Shown: positions 62,762 through 64,000 of the stretch, piece after piece | Position numbering within the stretch: position 1 is the first letter of the stretch | How the letters are laid out: every line of letters starts with the position of its first letter | From: Robiginitalea biformata HTCC2501 | GTDB taxonomy: Bacteria > Bacteroidota > Bacteroidia > Flavobacteriales > Flavobacteriaceae | DNA length: 64,000 nucleotides | Direction: 5' to 3' | Assembly: GCF_000024125.1 (NCBI RefSeq) | Contig: NC_013222.1 | Span: forward strand, 558,001-622,000 | Position numbers and translations under genes: made by a program | The notes under the pieces: generated by a model | Database searches by the model: none | The model's input: the letters and a program-made list of their open reading frames with translations, nothing else | What the model was told of the DNA's origin: nothing

Positions 62762-63760
62762 ATGGAACGCTTCCTCTTTATTTTTATCCATGTGGGCCTG
62801 CCCCTGCTGGTGTTGGCCGCCCTGCTGCGTATCCGCCCGAAATCCCGCCTGGCCCTGCTGGGCAACACGGCCCTGTACGTGCTGCTGCTCGCCTTTATTT
62901 ACCTCTGGGGCCAGTGGCCGCTGGGGGCAAGCCTGTATTATAAATATGTGGTGCTGGCGATTTTGCTGCTCTGCCTGTGGAGGTTCTTCCGGGCCTGGCC
63001 GGCGCTTGGTTCCGGGAATAACCGGCCAACTCCTGCGCCTGGCCAAACCGGGCGATACCAGCAAACACGCACCTCCAACCAAGCCCTTTGGTGGTCCCAA
63101 GGCGCCTGGCGGTGGATCCGGACGGTGGCCGCCCTGCTGCTGGCCGGGCTACTCGCCTACCCGGTGTATCAACTGGTGGCGGGCCGCACCTACCCGGATG
63201 CGGCCGTGCCCCTTACCTTCCCCTTGCGCGATGGGCGCTACTACATCGCCTCTGGGGGCTCCAATGTCTGGATCAACAACCACCACCGGGCCAGTACGCC
63301 CGCCCAGCGATACGCCCTGGATATCAACAAGCTCGAGAAATGGGGGATGGCCACCCAATCGCTTTGGGCCACGGAAAACTCCGCGCATGCCATCTTCGGG
63401 GCACCCGTTTACGCCCCCTGCAAGGGCCGGGTGCTGGAGGTAAAAAGCCACGTCCCTGATAACCGGTGCACGAGCATGGACGTGGCCCCGGAGGACGGGA
63501 TGGGCAATTATGTGGTGCTCGATTGCGACGGGACCATCATCCACCTGGTACACCTGCAACACAACCGCGTGGCGGTTGCCCCCGGCCAGCGCGTACTCAC
63601 CGGCGACCGGTTAGGCAGCGTGGGCAATTCCGGCTTCTCCCAGGAGCCCCACCTGCATTTCCAGGCTGCCCGCTACCAGGCAGATTTCACCCTTGTGGGC
63701 GTGCCGATGGAGTTTGAAGGAAGGGGGTTGGTGAGGGGGGATGTAGAGGTAAAGGAATAA
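62762..63760 (+). CDS. M23-family membrane metallopeptidase, copy B
   Basis: A 332-residue paralogue of the 59959 gene, with the same architecture and most residues identical (for example GLPLLVL-ALLRIRPKSRLALLG and the HLHFQAARYQ zinc motif). Differences cluster in the linker at about 80-118. As in copy A, the first metal ligand is atypical (QRYALDI). The stop overlaps an ATG (TAATG) that opens a 17-codon frame. A recent tandem duplication is the simplest explanation. Confidence 0.85.
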   Translation: MERFLFIFIHVGLPLLVLAALLRIRPKSRLALLGNTALYVLLLAFIYLWGQWPLGASLYYKYVVLAILLLCLWRFFRAWPALGSGNNRPTPAPGQTGRYQQTRTSNQALWWSQGAWRWIRTVAALLLAGLLAYPVYQLVAGRTYPDAAVPLTFPLRDGRYYIASGGSNVWINNHHRASTPAQRYALDINKLEKWGMATQSLWATENSAHAIFGAPVYAPCKGRVLEVKSHVPDNRCTSMDVAPEDGMGNYVVLDCDGTIIHLVHLQHNRVAVAPGQRVLTGDRLGSVGNSGFSQEPHLHFQAARYQADFTLVGVPMEFEGRGLVRGDVEVKE

Positions 63761-63813
63761 TGAGTTATTATAACGTGGACAAGAACGGCGAGAACCTCTC
63801 GGAGCACTACTGA
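63760..63813 (+). CDS. 17-codon ORF overlapping the M23 stop
   Basis: The TAA of copy B overlaps ATG (TAATG), starting MSYYNVDKNGENLSEHY. This resembles translational coupling, but length alone cannot show a real product. Confidence 0.2.
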   Translation: MSYYNVDKNGENLSEHY

Positions 63814-63864
63814 CACCCAGTGTGGGGCAACCCAGAGAGCCTGCCCGGGGAGGGGGTGTTTTTT
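63813..63864 (+). terminator. Possible terminator after M23 copy B
   Basis: ACACCC can pair with GGGTGT (63853-63858), enclosing GC-rich inner sequence, and T residues follow at once. The remaining 63865-64000 shows an open but start-less frame running off the window; I assign it no gene. Confidence 0.35.
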
Positions 63865-64000
63865 TGGGAGAAGTAGTCGGGATCTATCAGAATTTGATCT
63901 ACCTGGATGTTGTTGGGCAGCTATGGGGCGGAGGAGGATTGAACGGCGATACTACTTCAACGAAAGTCCTGGATAACACAATGGTTGCGGTTCCACCTGG

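Noticed and set aside
63865..64000. Open plus-strand frame running off the right edge
   Set aside because: No start codon, no family motif and too short to judge.

Overview
This 64 kb window is compact chromosomal DNA from a Bacteroidota bacterium, most likely a high-GC marine member of the Flavobacteriaceae (Robiginitalea-like; the genus is an inference). The evidence is repeated TAnnTTTG -7 promoter elements, almost no Shine-Dalgarno sequences, Bacteroidota families (DUF3078, DUF2480, DUF1460, a CNNM/CBS protein, choice-of-anchor B lipoproteins) and flavobacterial SUF and heme gene orders. I found no rRNA, tRNA, CRISPR array, IS element or prophage.

Layout. 1-5.97 kb: a HupE/UreJ-like membrane protein (cut by the window edge), a TerB/DnaJ co-chaperone, a bacilliredoxin, a PlsC-like acyltransferase overlapping an HD phosphohydrolase, a Tat-exported Gfo/Idh/MocA oxidoreductase and a PA0069-type radical SAM protein. 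6-12 kb (minus strand): BrnQ carrier, HemJ-type protoporphyrinogen oxidase, NtrY-like kinase, crotonase and a secreted protein. 12-16.2 kb: a CxxC mini-protein, thiL, and two overlapping lipoprotein genes (LVIVD-type and a seven-repeat propeller). 16.3-24.1 kb: the SUF Fe-S assembly locus sufA-B-C-D-S-E-T, then DUF2480 and DUF3078 genes. 24.3-30.6 kb: hflX, DUF4386, a DEDDy exonuclease, an O6-alkylguanine-DNA methyltransferase, a CNNM/CBS protein and a serine hydrolase. 30.7-42.3 kb: heme synthesis, with hemA-hemC-hemD-hemE-hemF-phzF-hemB on the minus strand, a divergent AraC regulator, DUF1460 and MscS genes, then hemH on the plus strand. 42.4-52.4 kb: a MATE exporter, a GT1 glycosyltransferase, an NTF2-like protein and a complete RND efflux operon. 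52.5-64 kb: mixed secreted and membrane genes, ending with two near-identical M23 peptidase genes flanking a KAS-III-like synthase and a mini-lipoprotein.

How they work together. The window encodes most of two iron-consuming pathways: Fe-S assembly (SUF) and heme synthesis from glutamyl-tRNA to protoheme, with HemJ doing the protoporphyrinogen step; only hemL is not seen. The control regions of both pathways carry the same 19-bp near-palindrome (16301-16319 and 37762-37780), suggesting one iron-responsive regulator couples them. This is the most interesting regulatory signal in the window.

Other structure includes short tandem repeats in or beside heme genes (hemE, hemB, hemH) and inside the KAS-III gene, a pair of matched 18-bp palindromes 126 bp apart, a dispersed TTTGAA-rich intergenic repeat, and start codons that nearly abut the promoter -7 box (thiL, sufE).
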